Shown piece after piece: positions 41,986-51,221 of a stretch of DNA of 64,000 bases. The DNA is from Chromohalobacter sarecensis (GTDB taxonomy: Bacteria; Pseudomonadota; Gammaproteobacteria; Pseudomonadales; Halomonadaceae): contig NZ_JAKGAN010000004.1 of NCBI RefSeq assembly GCF_023061135.1, positions 278,332 through 342,331 on the forward strand. The letters run 5' to 3'. Each line of letters starts with the position of its first letter. Within the stretch, counting starts at the first letter, position 1. Both the position numbers and the translations under genes were made by a program. The notes beneath the pieces are model-generated. The model had not been told where the DNA came from. It was given only the letters and a program-made list of their open reading frames with translations, and did not search any database.

Positions 41986-44115
41986 GTGAACCCGGTCAAG
42001 AAAACGTTTCAATACGGTCGCAGTACCGTCACCCTGGAAACGGGCCGTATCGCCCGCCAGGCTACCGGTGCCGTGATGGTGACCATGGACGACACCGTGG
42101 TGTTGTGTACCGTGGTAGCCAAGAAGGACGTCAACCCCGCCCAGCCATTCTTCCCGCTGGCCGTTTTCTATCAGGAAAAGACCTACGCTGTCGGCAAGAT
42201 TCCTGGCGGTTTCTTCAAGCGTGAGGGTCGCCCTACCGAGAAGGAAACCCTCACCTCGCGTTTGATTGATCGTCCGATCCGTCCGTTGTTCCCCAAAGGG
42301 TTCATGAATGAGGTTCAGGTGGTGTGCACGGTGCTTTCCACCGATCGCAACCATGATCCGGACATCGCGGCGATGTTGGGCACGTCTGCAGCGTTGGCTA
42401 TCTCCGGGGTCCCCTTCAATGGGCCGATTGCTGCCGCGCGCGTTGGCTTCACCGAAGACAATGGCTATTTCCTCAACCCGACGGTGGAGGAGCTCGGCAG
42501 TTCCGAGTTGAACATGGTTGTGGCCGGCACGGAGAAAGCCGTGCTGATGGTCGAATCCGAGGCCAACGAACTGCTCGAGGATGAAATGCTCGGCGCGGTG
42601 CTTTTCGGCCATCAAGAAATGCAGGTCGCGATCGCCGCTATCAATGAGCTTACCGCCGAGGCCGGCAAGCCGCGTTGGGAGTGGCAGCCCGCCGTCGAGA
42701 ATACGGCTCTCAAGGAGGCGCTGGCGGCCGGCTTCGAGACCAAGATCGGCGAGGCCTATCGCATTACCGACAAGATGGAGCGTCAGGATGCCTTGTCCGC
42801 CCTGAAGGATGAGGCGATCGCGCAGCTGGCCGGTGAAGAGCAAGGCCAGTTCGATGCTGACGAGGTCAAGGGTGGCTTTGCCGGTCTCGAGAAGCGGGTG
42901 GTCCGTTCACGGGTGATCAAGGGCGAGCCGCGCATCGATGGCCGCGATCTCAAGACCGTGCGTCCGTTGGCGATCGAGGTCGGCAACCTGCCCAAGACGC
43001 ATGGCTCGGCGGTATTCACGCGCGGCGAGACCCAGGCGATTGTGGTCGCGACCCTGGGCACGCTGCGGGATGCGCAGCTGATCGAATCGCTGGAAGGCGA
43101 ACGTAAGGACCGCTTCCTGCTGCACTACAATTTCCCTCCCTACTGCGTGGGTGAAGCTGGCTTCATGGGCGGCCCCAAGCGCCGCGAGATCGGCCACGGA
43201 CGTCTTGCACGGCGCGGCGTTCAGGCGGTGCTGCCCAGCGAGGAAGATTTCCCCTACACCATTCGCGTGGTGTCCGAAATCACCGAATCCAACGGTTCCA
43301 GCTCCATGGCCTCGGTGTGCGGTACATCCCTGGCGTTGATGGATGCCGGCGTTCCGCTCAAGACACCAGTGGCAGGTATCGCCATGGGCTTGGTCAAGGA
43401 CGACGACGGCTTCGCGGTGTTGACCGACATCCTCGGTGACGAAGACCACCTAGGCGATATGGATTTCAAGGTGGCGGGTTCCACCGCCGGCGTGACGGCC
43501 CTGCAGATGGATATCAAGATCGAGGGCATCAACGAAGAGATCATGGAGACCGCACTGCAGCAAGCTCACGAAGCGCGCCTGCATATTCTGGAGCAGATGA
43601 GCACCGTCATTGGCCAGAGCCGTAACGAAGTGTCCGACAACGCGCCGTCGATGGCCACGGTCAAGATCGCTCCGGACAAGATTCGTGACGTGATCGGTAA
43701 GGGTGGCGCGACTATTCGCAAGATTTGCGATGATACCGGCGCTTCCATTGACCTCGATGATGACGGTACCGTGCGCATCTATGCCGAGGACAAGAAAGCT
43801 GCCAAGGCAGCGATCGATACCGTGCTGGCGATTACCGCCGAGCCCGAGATCGGCAAGCTCTATCAGGGCAAGGTGGCACGTATCACCGACTTCGGTGCCT
43901 TCGTCACCTTCATGCCGGGCACCGACGGCCTGGTGCATATCTCGCAGATCGTCCCCGAGCGCGTCAACGACGTGCGCGACTATCTCAGCGAGGACCAGGA
44001 AGTCATCGTCAAGGTGCTCGATATCGATAACCGCAACCGCGTGAAGCTTTCCATCAAGGAAATCACCGCGGAAGAAAAAGCGGCTTTCGAAGCAACGCCG
44101 GCCGAGACTGAATAA
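41986..44115 (+). CDS. pnp: polyribonucleotide nucleotidyltransferase (PNPase)
   Basis: 3'-5' phosphorolytic exoribonuclease of the degradosome. 709 residues from a GTG start (AAGGAC upstream). Two RNase PH domains (about 10-210 and 305-540), with [20 protein letters not shown] and [16 protein letters not shown] (about 371), a KH domain (about 550-610, with [15 protein letters not shown]) and an S1 domain (about 620-690, with [15 protein letters not shown]). Own terminator downstream. Confidence 0.99.
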   Translation: MNPVKKTFQYGRSTVTLETGRIARQATGAVMVTMDDTVVLCTVVAKKDVNPAQPFFPLAVFYQEKTYAVGKIPGGFFKREGRPTEKETLTSRLIDRPIRPLFPKGFMNEVQVVCTVLSTDRNHDPDIAAMLGTSAALAISGVPFNGPIAAARVGFTEDNGYFLNPTVEELGSSELNMVVAGTEKAVLMVESEANELLEDEMLGAVLFGHQEMQVAIAAINELTAEAGKPRWEWQPAVENTALKEALAAGFETKIGEAYRITDKMERQDALSALKDEAIAQLAGEEQGQFDADEVKGGFAGLEKRVVRSRVIKGEPRIDGRDLKTVRPLAIEVGNLPKTHGSAVFTRGETQAIVVATLGTLRDAQLIESLEGERKDRFLLHYNFPPYCVGEAGFMGGPKRREIGHGRLARRGVQAVLPSEEDFPYTIRVVSEITESNGSSSMASVCGTSLALMDAGVPLKTPVAGIAMGLVKDDDGFAVLTDILGDEDHLGDMDFKVAGSTAGVTALQMDIKIEGINEEIMETALQQAHEARLHILEQMSTVIGQSRNEVSDNAPSMATVKIAPDKIRDVIGKGGATIRKICDDTGASIDLDDDGTVRIYAEDKKAAKAAIDTVLAITAEPEIGKLYQGKVARITDFGAFVTFMPGTDGLVHISQIVPERVNDVRDYLSEDQEVIVKVLDIDNRNRVKLSIKEITAEEKAAFEATPAETE

Positions 44116-44139
44116 GCGATCCACTCCCAGCGCTTAATG

Positions 44140-44172
44140 AAGCCCCGTACACGTTGGTGTACGGGGCTTTTT
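44140..44172 (+). terminator. terminator after pnp
   Basis: AAGCCCCGTACA / TGTACGGGGCTT stem with a six-base loop and T run; also faces the convergent acyltransferase gene. Confidence 0.88.
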
Positions 44173-44186
44173 ACGTTAGGGACGCG

Positions 44187-45224
44187 TCAAGCTGAGCCGG
44201 TGTTTGCGGCAGGAGGCGAGCGCCGCTTGGGTATCCACTGGCGCAAGCGGCGTGAAAGTCGCTTCTCGATGAACTCGAAACTGGCCCACGACAACACGGC
44301 GATGAGCGGCAGGCAAATCGCCAGGGTAGCGTAGGGCGGCATGCCGACGTGTTCGCGCAAGGTGTACTGTGCCGTCCACAGCACGATGACATGCAGCAGG
44401 TAGGTCGAATAGGACCAATCGCCGAGCGCCTTGATCACTCGGTTTCCGGCGAATAGTGGCTCCATGGCGATGAACGCGCAGAGCAGCACCGTGCTGGGCA
44501 AGCCCCAGGCTAAGAAGCGCGTCATGCCCTGGGGGTCGTTGAACTGCATGAGCAGCGTGAATGCCACCAGGGCGATACCGGCCGGCAACCAGCGCCCCTG
44601 GGGCAGCCAACCGCGGCGATAGACGATGCCGACCCCCAGCCCGAGCAGGAAGTTGTAGATGATCGGGTCGTGGTAGAAGTCGCTTAGTAGCGGACGATCC
44701 GCGAGCCAGGCGCTGATCGCGATCATTACCAGGGCGAGTAGCCACAGGCGTAGGTGCTTGTTGACCAGTAAGGAGGCCGCAAACACCAGATAGAACAGCA
44801 TTTCGAAGTTGAGCGTCCATCCCACGGGCAATGTTGGATAGTACCCATAGCCGGCAGGATTCTCGGTCGGCAGGAAGAGCAGCGACATCACCAGGCTTTT
44901 GAGATCCAGTCCGTAGTCCGGCATAACATCCTGCGAGAGATAGACGACACCCGCCGTGATGGCGGTATACAACCAGTAAGCAGGCACGATACGCGCGGCG
45001 CGTTGCAGGAGAAACTCGCCACTGGAAGGGGTGCGGCGTGCGGTGGCAGCATAGATGACGAAGCCACTGATGATGAAAAAGATATCCACACCCATTTGGC
45101 CTCGGGTGGCGAGAAGGTGCTCGAAGGTATTATTGGTATCGAAGTCGAAAAAAACCTGCACGAAGTGGTGGAAGACGACCACCCATGCCGCAAACGCACG
45201 TAATGCCTGCACCGAAATCAACAT
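44187..45224 (-). CDS. acyltransferase 3 family membrane protein (OafA/YrhL-like)
   Basis: Integral-membrane O-acyltransferase, likely modifying a surface polysaccharide or lipid; substrate unknown. The ATG at 45224 has AGGAA upstream and gives 345 residues starting ISVQALRAFAAWVVVFHH, with the catalytic-type His in the first helix and the family RAARIVPAYWLYT and FIISGFVIY motifs. About ten membrane helices. A TTG 27 bases upstream is less likely. No glycan cluster adjoins it. Confidence 0.9.
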   Translation of the reverse strand: MLISVQALRAFAAWVVVFHHFVQVFFDFDTNNTFEHLLATRGQMGVDIFFIISGFVIYAATARRTPSSGEFLLQRAARIVPAYWLYTAITAGVVYLSQDVMPDYGLDLKSLVMSLLFLPTENPAGYGYYPTLPVGWTLNFEMLFYLVFAASLLVNKHLRLWLLALVMIAISAWLADRPLLSDFYHDPIIYNFLLGLGVGIVYRRGWLPQGRWLPAGIALVAFTLLMQFNDPQGMTRFLAWGLPSTVLLCAFIAMEPLFAGNRVIKALGDWSYSTYLLHVIVLWTAQYTLREHVGMPPYATLAICLPLIAVLSWASFEFIEKRLSRRLRQWIPKRRSPPAANTGSA

Positions 45225-45357
45225 ACCGATGACATTTCCTGTTGAAACCAAGACGAATACGACGCCGCTTGGGCGTCGTAAACGGTTGGGCAGGCAGGAT
45301 AATCGAAAAGTTCACCGGTTTGACGTGAAGTTACAAAACAGCGTTTTTGTTAGCGTC

Positions 45358-46539
45358 TCACGGGCGTTCGATGGCCAGCGCCACGCCTTGTCCTCCGCCG
45401 ATGCACAGCGTCGCCAGCCCTTTCTTGGCGTCGCGAGCGATCATTTCATGCAGCAGCGTCACCAGGATGCGGCAACCCGAGGCGCCGATGGGGTGCCCCA
45501 GCGCGATGGCGCCGCCGTTGACATTGATCTTGGCTGGGTCCCAGCCGAGCTCCTTGTTGACGGCGAGCGCCTGGGCGGCGAAGGCCTCGTTGGCTTCGAT
45601 CAAGTCCAGTTCGTCGAGTGACCAACCTGCGCGTTCCAGACACCGCCGCGTGGCGGGGGCCGGGCCGATGCCCATGATCGCGGGATCGACCCCGGCGTTG
45701 GCGTAGGCTTTGATCACCGCGAGGGGCTCCAGCCCCAGCGCTTTTGCTTTCTTTGCCGAGCAGAGCATGGCCACAGCGGCGCCGTCGTTGAGCGAGGAGG
45801 CATTGCCGGCGGTGACAGTGCCATCGCGCTTGAAGGCCGGGCGCATACCGGCGAGCTGTTCGGCGGTCACGCCCGCGCGAGGCCCTTCGTCGGTGGTGAC
45901 ATGGAGCGGGTCGCCTTTGCGCTGGGGGATCTCGACCGGCACGATCTGCCCGGCGAAACGCCCCTCCTCGATGGCGGCAGCCGCCTTCTGCTGGGAAGCG
46001 GCGGCAAAGGCATCCATCTCCTCGCGGGTGATGTCGTACTTCGCAGCCAGATTCTCGGCGGTAATCCCCATGTGGATGTCGTTGAAGGCGTCCCACAAGC
46101 CGTCGCGGATCATCGTATCCACCGCCGTCCAGTCACCCATGCGCTGGCCGGTACGCGAGTTCGGCAGTACATGCGGAGCCAGCGACATGTTCTCCTGACC
46201 ACCGGCAATAATCAGCTCGGCGTCGCCACAACGGATGGCCTGGGTCGCCAGATGCAACGCCTTGAGGCCGGAGCCGCAGACCTTGTTGATGGTCATCGCC
46301 GGTACGGCGGAAGGCAGCCCCGCGTTTATGGCCGCCTGGCGGGCAGGGTTCTGACCGCATCCGGCGGCCAGCACCTGGCCGAGCAGAACCTCGTCGACCT
46401 GTTCGGGGGGCACGCCGGTATGCGCGAGCAAATCCGCGATCACCGTGGCGCCGAGCTGGGTCGCGGGAAGGCTGGCGAGGGCGCCGCCGAAACTGCCGAT
46501 GGCGGTACGCCGTGCCGCTACGATCACCACGTCTTCCAT
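45358..46539 (-). CDS. acetyl-CoA C-acetyltransferase (thiolase)
   Basis: Condenses two acetyl-CoA to acetoacetyl-CoA, or the reverse. 393 residues; the active-site Cys is in [14 protein letters not shown] (about 89), with [12 protein letters not shown] and [13 protein letters not shown] holding the His and second Cys. It is of the AtoB/PhaA type; synthesis of polyhydroxybutyrate is likely but no phaB or phaC is in the window. Monocistronic; a palindrome lies upstream. Confidence 0.93.
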   Translation of the reverse strand: MEDVVIVAARRTAIGSFGGALASLPATQLGATVIADLLAHTGVPPEQVDEVLLGQVLAAGCGQNPARQAAINAGLPSAVPAMTINKVCGSGLKALHLATQAIRCGDAELIIAGGQENMSLAPHVLPNSRTGQRMGDWTAVDTMIRDGLWDAFNDIHMGITAENLAAKYDITREEMDAFAAASQQKAAAAIEEGRFAGQIVPVEIPQRKGDPLHVTTDEGPRAGVTAEQLAGMRPAFKRDGTVTAGNASSLNDGAAVAMLCSAKKAKALGLEPLAVIKAYANAGVDPAIMGIGPAPATRRCLERAGWSLDELDLIEANEAFAAQALAVNKELGWDPAKINVNGGAIALGHPIGASGCRILVTLLHEMIARDAKKGLATLCIGGGQGVALAIERP

Positions 46540-46624
46540 GAGAGTCTCCTATCAGCCTAGAGGGGCGGTACATTTAGAATAGGCGAGTCCAGTGCCGCGC
46601 GACAATCGGGTAATGGGCGTAGAT

Positions 46625-46650
46625 CGCCGGTATGAGCGGGTATACCGGCG
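46625..46650. promoter_or_regulatory. 26-bp palindrome between atoB-like gene and panC
   Basis: Perfect 9-bp inverted repeats CGCCGGTAT and ATACCGGCG with an 8-bp spacer, 86 bp upstream of the thiolase start and 27 bp after the panC stop. It could be an operator or panC's transcription end; there is no T run. Confidence 0.45.
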
Positions 46651-46676
46651 TAATGTGACGGAGATCATGCGGCTGA

Positions 46677-47528
46677 TCAGTGCGGCAAGCTGACCGGGAG
46701 ATTGTCGATCAGGCGGGTGGTACCGAGGTGCGCAGCGGCGAGCAGGATCGTTTCGCGGGTATCCAGCGCGACCGGTCCCAGATCCTGGGCGCGACGCAAT
46801 TCCAGGTAATCGGGTTTGAAACCCTCCGCGACGAGGTTCGCCAAGCCCTCGCGCAACGCCGACGCCGGGGTATCGCCGTCTTGCAGTGCGTCACGCACTT
46901 GGCACAAGATGCGATATAGCGCCGGGGCGCGCTGACGCTCTGCGGCACTTAGATAGCCGTTGCGCGACGACAGCGCTAGGCCGTCCTCGGCGCGTTGGGT
47001 GGGCACGCCGACGATGTCGATGGGGAAATGCAGGTCCGCGACCATCTTACGAATCACCGTCAACTGCTGGTAATCCTTGCGCCCGAAATACGCGATATCG
47101 GGCTGCACGAGGTGGAAAAGCAAGCTGACGACCGTGGCCACCCCGGTGAAATGCCCGGGCCGGTTGGCACCGCACAGGCCTTCCGAGATCTGGGGGACAC
47201 TGACCTGGGTGAGGTGATCGCGGCCTTGGGGATAGAGCGTCTCGGCACTGGGGGCGAAGACGATATCGCAGCCATGGCTCGCCAGTGCCTGAGTATCGGT
47301 ATCGAGCGTGCGTGGATAGTGCTCGAAATCCTCGCCGGCCCCGAATTGTAGAGGGTTGACGAAGATGGTGGCGACTACCACATCCGCGTCACGGCGCGCG
47401 GCGTCGATCAAGGCCAGATGCCCGGCGTGCAAATTACCCATGGTCGGCACCAGGGCGATACGCTGGCCATCGCGGCGAAGGGGAGTCAGGTGGGCACGTA
47501 ATTCGGTGATGTCGTGCAGCGTCAACAT
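46677..47528 (-). CDS. panC: pantothenate synthetase
   Basis: Ligates pantoate and beta-alanine with ATP. The ATG at 47528 overlaps the panB stop by one base and gives 283 residues. Motifs: VPTMGNLHAGHLAL with the HxGH ATP site, NPLQFGAGEDFEHYPRTL, YFGRKDYQQLTVIRKM (the KMSKS-like region follows), and ALSSRNGYLS. Paired with panB. Confidence 0.97.
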   Translation of the reverse strand: MLTLHDITELRAHLTPLRRDGQRIALVPTMGNLHAGHLALIDAARRDADVVVATIFVNPLQFGAGEDFEHYPRTLDTDTQALASHGCDIVFAPSAETLYPQGRDHLTQVSVPQISEGLCGANRPGHFTGVATVVSLLFHLVQPDIAYFGRKDYQQLTVIRKMVADLHFPIDIVGVPTQRAEDGLALSSRNGYLSAAERQRAPALYRILCQVRDALQDGDTPASALREGLANLVAEGFKPDYLELRRAQDLGPVALDTRETILLAAAHLGTTRLIDNLPVSLPH

Positions 47529-48319
47529 CAAAAACTATGCTCCTCGGCAGGAAACTGGCGTGTCTTGACGGCGTCGTGGTAAGCCGCGAACGCGGCCTGA
47601 ACGTTATCGCGTCCGGTCAGGAAGTTCTTGGCGAAACGTGGCGGCCGCCCGTGCGTCACACCGAGGATGTCATGCATTACCAATATCTGGCCATCCACGT
47701 CGGGGCCTGCGCCGATTCCGATGACCGGGACTTCCACGGCGTTGCGCACGGCATGACCCAGCGCGGCGGGCACGCATTCGAGCAGAATCACCGACGCGCC
47801 GGCGTCGACCAGCAAGCGCGCATCGGCGACGATGCGCTGGGCATCGTCCTGTTCGCGTCCTTGCACCTTGTAGCCGCCGAACTGGTGCACGCTCTGGGGC
47901 GTCAGGCCCAGGTGCGCGCATACCGGCACGCCGCGCCGCACCAGGGCGCGCACATCGTCATGCATCCAGCCCGCGCCTTCGATCTTGACGAGCTCGGCGC
48001 CGGCGCGCATCAGGGCGCCGGCATCGCGCAGTAGCTGACTCGTATCGGCGTTGCTCATGAAGGGCAGGTCGACCATCAACAGACTACGCTGCTTGCCGCG
48101 CGCCACGCAGCGCGTGTGGTAAAGGATGTCGTCGAGCGTCACGGGAATCGTGCTGGCATGACCTTGCAGTACCATGCCCAGTGAATCGCCCACCAGCAAC
48201 ACATCGATACCGGCGGCGTCCGCGTGCTGTGCGAACGACGCATCGTAGGCCGTCAGGCAACTGAAGGGTTCGCTGGCACGCTTGAAGGCATTGAGGTGGC
48301 TCAAGGTGACGGTTTTCAT
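47528..48319 (-). CDS. panB: 3-methyl-2-oxobutanoate hydroxymethyltransferase
   Basis: Makes ketopantoate from alpha-ketoisovalerate and methylene-tetrahydrofolate. The ATG at 48319 follows GGAAT and gives 263 residues; an ATG 12 bases earlier is possible. Motifs: CLTAYDASFAQHADAAGID, LVGDSLGMVLQGH, and AHLGLTPQSVHQFGGYKVQGR. Its upstream region holds TGTTAC/GTAACA half-sites shared with the crcZ upstream region. Confidence 0.97.
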   Translation of the reverse strand: MKTVTLSHLNAFKRASEPFSCLTAYDASFAQHADAAGIDVLLVGDSLGMVLQGHASTIPVTLDDILYHTRCVARGKQRSLLMVDLPFMSNADTSQLLRDAGALMRAGAELVKIEGAGWMHDDVRALVRRGVPVCAHLGLTPQSVHQFGGYKVQGREQDDAQRIVADARLLVDAGASVILLECVPAALGHAVRNAVEVPVIGIGAGPDVDGQILVMHDILGVTHGRPPRFAKNFLTGRDNVQAAFAAYHDAVKTRQFPAEEHSF

Positions 48320-48362
48320 GAAACATTCCATGCTGTGGTGGCCCGCGCGGGCCTGGGGGAGG

Positions 48363-48411
48363 TGTTACCGCAAACGTTACCTCAGGGTGCCGAAAGTGTG
48401 GATCGGTAACA
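48363..48411. promoter_or_regulatory. TGTTAC/GTAACA half-site cluster upstream of panB
   Basis: TGTTAC (48363-48368), CGTTAC (48375-48380) and GTAACA (48406-48411) form a symmetric cluster in the 112-bp folK-panB gap. The string GGTGTTACCGCAA here recurs at 51049-51061 upstream of the crcZ promoter. Confidence 0.45.
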
Positions 48412-48431
48412 CATTGGCTGCAACACGACTT

Positions 48432-48938
48432 TTAGGGAAGAAGGCGGTGCAGCTCTGCACCATTATAATGTTTCGCCAGAGTGGTGGTGTTCTTGCCGGC
48501 AAGCGTTACCTCGGGTGCGAGCTCCGCCAGGGGGACGAGCACGAAGGCCCGCTCGTGCATGGCCGGATGCGGGAGCGTCAAACGCGGTGTTCGCCATTCG
48601 AGATTGGCATAGAGCAAGAGATCGAGATCTAGCGTACGCGGCCCCCAATGGCGTTGGCGCACCCGACGGTGGCGTTGTTCGAGTGCCTGCAGTTGGTCGA
48701 GCAACGCCAGTGGTGACAGACGCGTGAATACGCAAGCGACGGCATTGATGAAGTCGGGTTGATCCTGGGGGCCTACCGGTGCCGAGGCATACAGAGAGGA
48801 ATGCCCCGCCAAGTGGGTCAGTGGCAGGGCATCGAGTTCTTTCAAGGCGCGCGAGACATGCTCGCGCGGCCCATCCAAATTGCTGCCCAGGCCGATATAG
48901 GCCGCTACGCGGTCACTCCTGGCGACCGTCATTGCCAT
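48432..48938 (-). CDS. folK: 2-amino-4-hydroxy-6-hydroxymethyldihydropteridine diphosphokinase
   Basis: Pyrophosphorylates the pterin before folP acts. 168 residues with AAYIGLGSNLDGPREHV, SPLALLDQLQALEQRHRR, WGPRTLDLDLLLYAN (the metal-binding DLDLL) and LPHPAMHERAFVLVPL. Start at 48938 or the ATG six bases later. The first 26 bases overlap the end of pcnB. Confidence 0.96.
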   Translation of the reverse strand: MAMTVARSDRVAAYIGLGSNLDGPREHVSRALKELDALPLTHLAGHSSLYASAPVGPQDQPDFINAVACVFTRLSPLALLDQLQALEQRHRRVRQRHWGPRTLDLDLLLYANLEWRTPRLTLPHPAMHERAFVLVPLAELAPEVTLAGKNTTTLAKHYNGAELHRLLP

Positions 48939-50328
48939 GCTCGGATGACGGATTGCGCCGCCGCCGTCGACGCCGCTTGGGGCGATCCGACGTGCCGGCC
49001 GGGGAGCCGCTGGTTTTGGCGATCAGGCGTGCTTGCTCGTGGTCGTCGCCTTCCTGAAAGGCCGTCCACCAAGCACCGAGCCCGGGATCGATTTCACCGG
49101 CGTTTTCTCGCAGCAGGAGGAAGTCATAGGCAGCGCGGAAGCGAGTATGCTCCAGGGTCTGGAAGGCACGTTTGCCGCGACGCTTGGGCAAGCGTTGCTG
49201 AAGGTCCCAGATTTCCCGCATCGGCATGCTGAAGCGTTTGGGGATCGTGGTGTGTTGCAGTTGCCGCGAAATGCTTTGCTGCGAGGCGGTTTGCTGCGCG
49301 GGGATCGGCGGCATGCCATCGCTCTCGAGGCGCTCGGCGCGTAGGCGCATGCCGGGCCACAGCATGGCACCGTACAGAAACGCCGGAGTGACGGGACGTT
49401 CTTGCTGGATGCGCCGGTCGGTGTTGATCAGGGCCTGCTCGATCAGTGGCCTTGCCCACGCGCGTTCTGCGATGGCCTCTTCGGCCTCGGGGAATAGTAT
49501 GGCGAACAAGCCATACTCGCGGAGCAGCTCGAAGGTGCGTAGCGCTTGCCCGGAGAGAAAGAGCTTGAGTACCTCCTCGAACAGGCGCGCTGGGGGAATC
49601 TGCAACAGCAAGGGCGCCAATTCGAGAATCGGGGCCTCGGTGCGCGGCTCGATATCGAAGTCCAGCTTGGCAGCGAAACGTACGGCACGCAGCATGCGCA
49701 CCGGGTCCTCGCGATAACGCACCTCGGGGTCGCCGATCAAGCGCAGGGTGCGGGCTTCGAGATCGTTCACGCCGTCGGCCCAATCGTGAATCGAGAAGTC
49801 GGCGATGTTGTAGTAAAGCGCATTGACCGTGAAATCGCGGCGTAGCGCGTCTTCCTCGATGGTGCCCCAGACGTTGTCACGCAGCAGCAAGCCGTCGTCG
49901 GATTGCTGGGAATGCGCGGTGTCTTGATCGTCGCCGGGCCGCCCCCGAAAGGTTGTGACCTCAATGACTTCGCGGCCGAAGCGCACGTGGACGATACGGA
50001 AGCGGCGCCCGATGATGCGTGAGTTGCGAAACAGCGTGCGTATTTCTTCCGGCGTGGCATCGGTGGCGACGTCGAAGTCTTTGGGGGCCTTTCCGAGCAG
50101 TGAGTCACGCACGCAGCCACCGACCAGGTAGGCTTCATGGCCGGCATTGTGCAGGCGATACAACACCTTGAGAGCATTCTCGCTGAACAGGCGCCGTGAT
50201 ACGTCGTGCTGGTCACGTGGGATGACACGCAGCGTGGGCGTGGAGTGGCCGGAGGACTCTTGGGCGCCAAACAGGGTCTTCAAACGTTCACCGGGGCGTT
50301 GGAGAAAGCGGGTAAATCCTTTGAACAT
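48913..50328 (-). CDS. pcnB: poly(A) polymerase I
   Basis: Adds 3' poly(A) tails that promote RNA decay. 471 residues: AYLVGGCVRDSLLGKAPKDFDVATDATPEE (seen as YLVGGCVRDSLLG and KDFDVATDA), RRDFTVNALYYNI and a helical RNA-binding domain. Longer than CCA-adding enzymes, with an N-terminal extension and a highly basic Arg-rich C-terminal tail RPKRRRRRRRN before an acidic end, as expected for PcnB. Follows the crcZ-like RNA region. Confidence 0.96.
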   Translation of the reverse strand: MFKGFTRFLQRPGERLKTLFGAQESSGHSTPTLRVIPRDQHDVSRRLFSENALKVLYRLHNAGHEAYLVGGCVRDSLLGKAPKDFDVATDATPEEIRTLFRNSRIIGRRFRIVHVRFGREVIEVTTFRGRPGDDQDTAHSQQSDDGLLLRDNVWGTIEEDALRRDFTVNALYYNIADFSIHDWADGVNDLEARTLRLIGDPEVRYREDPVRMLRAVRFAAKLDFDIEPRTEAPILELAPLLLQIPPARLFEEVLKLFLSGQALRTFELLREYGLFAILFPEAEEAIAERAWARPLIEQALINTDRRIQQERPVTPAFLYGAMLWPGMRLRAERLESDGMPPIPAQQTASQQSISRQLQHTTIPKRFSMPMREIWDLQQRLPKRRGKRAFQTLEHTRFRAAYDFLLLRENAGEIDPGLGAWWTAFQEGDDHEQARLIAKTSGSPAGTSDRPKRRRRRRRNPSSEHGNDGRQE

Positions 50329-50456
50329 GCGTCGTTAACGACTTGCGGAGAGCGAAGTGGCTAGTGTAAGCCGACACTCCTTGGCTTGCAAAGGATGTGG
50401 CGTGATGAGGGGCGAGAACAGGCGCTCGGAGGAAGTAGAGTGCCTGACACTGGCAT

Positions 50457-50950
50457 TAAAAGGGGAGACCCGGTGGGCCTCCCCTAAGTATGCTGTGCAA
50501 CGTCCTTGCTGCTGTTTCTTCTTCGTGATGGCGCATCGCCTTGAATACGCACCACAGTCACCAATGAACTTCGGCAGGCAAGCAATATTCTTGTTGTTGT
50601 GACTCTTCCCGCGTGGTGACCACCTCGTATTCAAAACAATAATCCAACCACGACGACATCGTTTCTCCCGACATGTTGTTGTTGTCGTCGGGATGCTTCG
50701 GGCGAGGGCATTTTTCTTGTTGGGCCTCGCATGAAGCGTCGCGTCCTGGTTCGGTTCCGGATCTCGACCGTCTTGTTGTTGTTGGCGGTCGACTCGCGTT
50801 GCGTCTCGTTTGTTGTTGTTGGCGATTCGCTTGCGATGTTCCAGCTCGACGTTTTTGTATTTGTGGTTGCCGATGTCGGGCTGAGCACCTGCGGCGTACG
50901 TTATTGTGGTTGTTCGTGCGCCACCGGGTATCCGGCTGTTGTTTTTCTTA
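50457..50950 (-). ncRNA. crcZ: CrcZ-like catabolite-control RNA (Hfq/Crc sponge)
   Basis: Predicted RNA of about 490 nt between cbrB and pcnB, the exact place of crcZ in Pseudomonas (407 nt there). Read on the minus strand it carries repeated A-rich catabolite-activity motifs: CCAACAACAACAAA near 50809-50822, CCAACAACAACAAGA near 50771-50785, ACAACAACAACA near 50674-50685, ACAACAACAAGAA near 50588-50600, and AACAAGAAAAA near 50711-50721; the 5' end has AAGAAAAACAACA. A sigma-54 promoter precedes it and a terminator ends it. No frame here looks protein-coding. In Pseudomonas, CrcZ binds Hfq (with Crc) and lifts repression of non-preferred carbon use. The endpoints are predicted, not measured. 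Confidence 0.8.
50458..50484 (-). terminator. terminator of the crcZ-like RNA
   Basis: On the minus strand GGGGAG-g-CCC / GGG-t-CTCCCC forms a stem with a single bulge-like mismatch and a short loop, followed by TTTT. Confidence 0.75.
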
Positions 50951-50960
50951 GTCTATACAT

Positions 50961-50976
50961 TGCAGTGGTCGTGCCA
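50961..50976 (-). promoter_or_regulatory. sigma-54 promoter of the crcZ-like RNA
   Basis: Minus-strand TGGCACGACCACTGCA matches TGGCAC-N5-TTGCA with one mismatch (C for T) and has the invariant GG and GC 10 bp apart. Predicted start near 50950. Confidence 0.8.
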
Positions 50977-51050
50977 CCATTTGTTTTTTTCTTTTGGATC
51001 AATGTTTTATGGTTTTTAATGAAAGTTCCCTACGTTCCGAGAGAGCGTGG

Positions 51051-51101
51051 TGTTACCGCAATTGCCGCATAACGGGGCATCTCTTGTGTGGGATGGTAAC
51101 A
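51051..51101. promoter_or_regulatory. candidate activator-binding (UAS) region for CbrB
   Basis: TGTTAC at 51051-51056, ATAACG at 51069-51074 and GTAACA at 51096-51101, about 75-125 bp upstream of the sigma-54 promoter, the usual place for an NtrC-type activator. The TGTTAC/GTAACA half-sites are symmetric. CbrB binding is inferred. Confidence 0.5.
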
Positions 51102-51221
51102 ACTGGTGCATCAGCCCCGTCGCTAAGGCGTATAGGGTCTCTGAAAAGGCCGGGAGATGCGCTTAGACCATAGTCGCGGCAGGAATCGAAAAGGTGCTCG
51201 ACGGCATGATTAAGGGGAGAG

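Noticed and set aside
50631..50888. 85-codon minus-strand frame inside the crcZ-like RNA
   Set aside because: Composition (Thr/Asn/Arg-rich) comes from the AAC repeats; no ribosome site and no family resemblance.
50731..51072. 113-codon hydrophobic plus-strand frame over the crcZ promoter and 5' part
   Set aside because: Valine/phenylalanine-rich because it is antisense to AAC-repeat RNA; no ribosome site and it spans the promoter.
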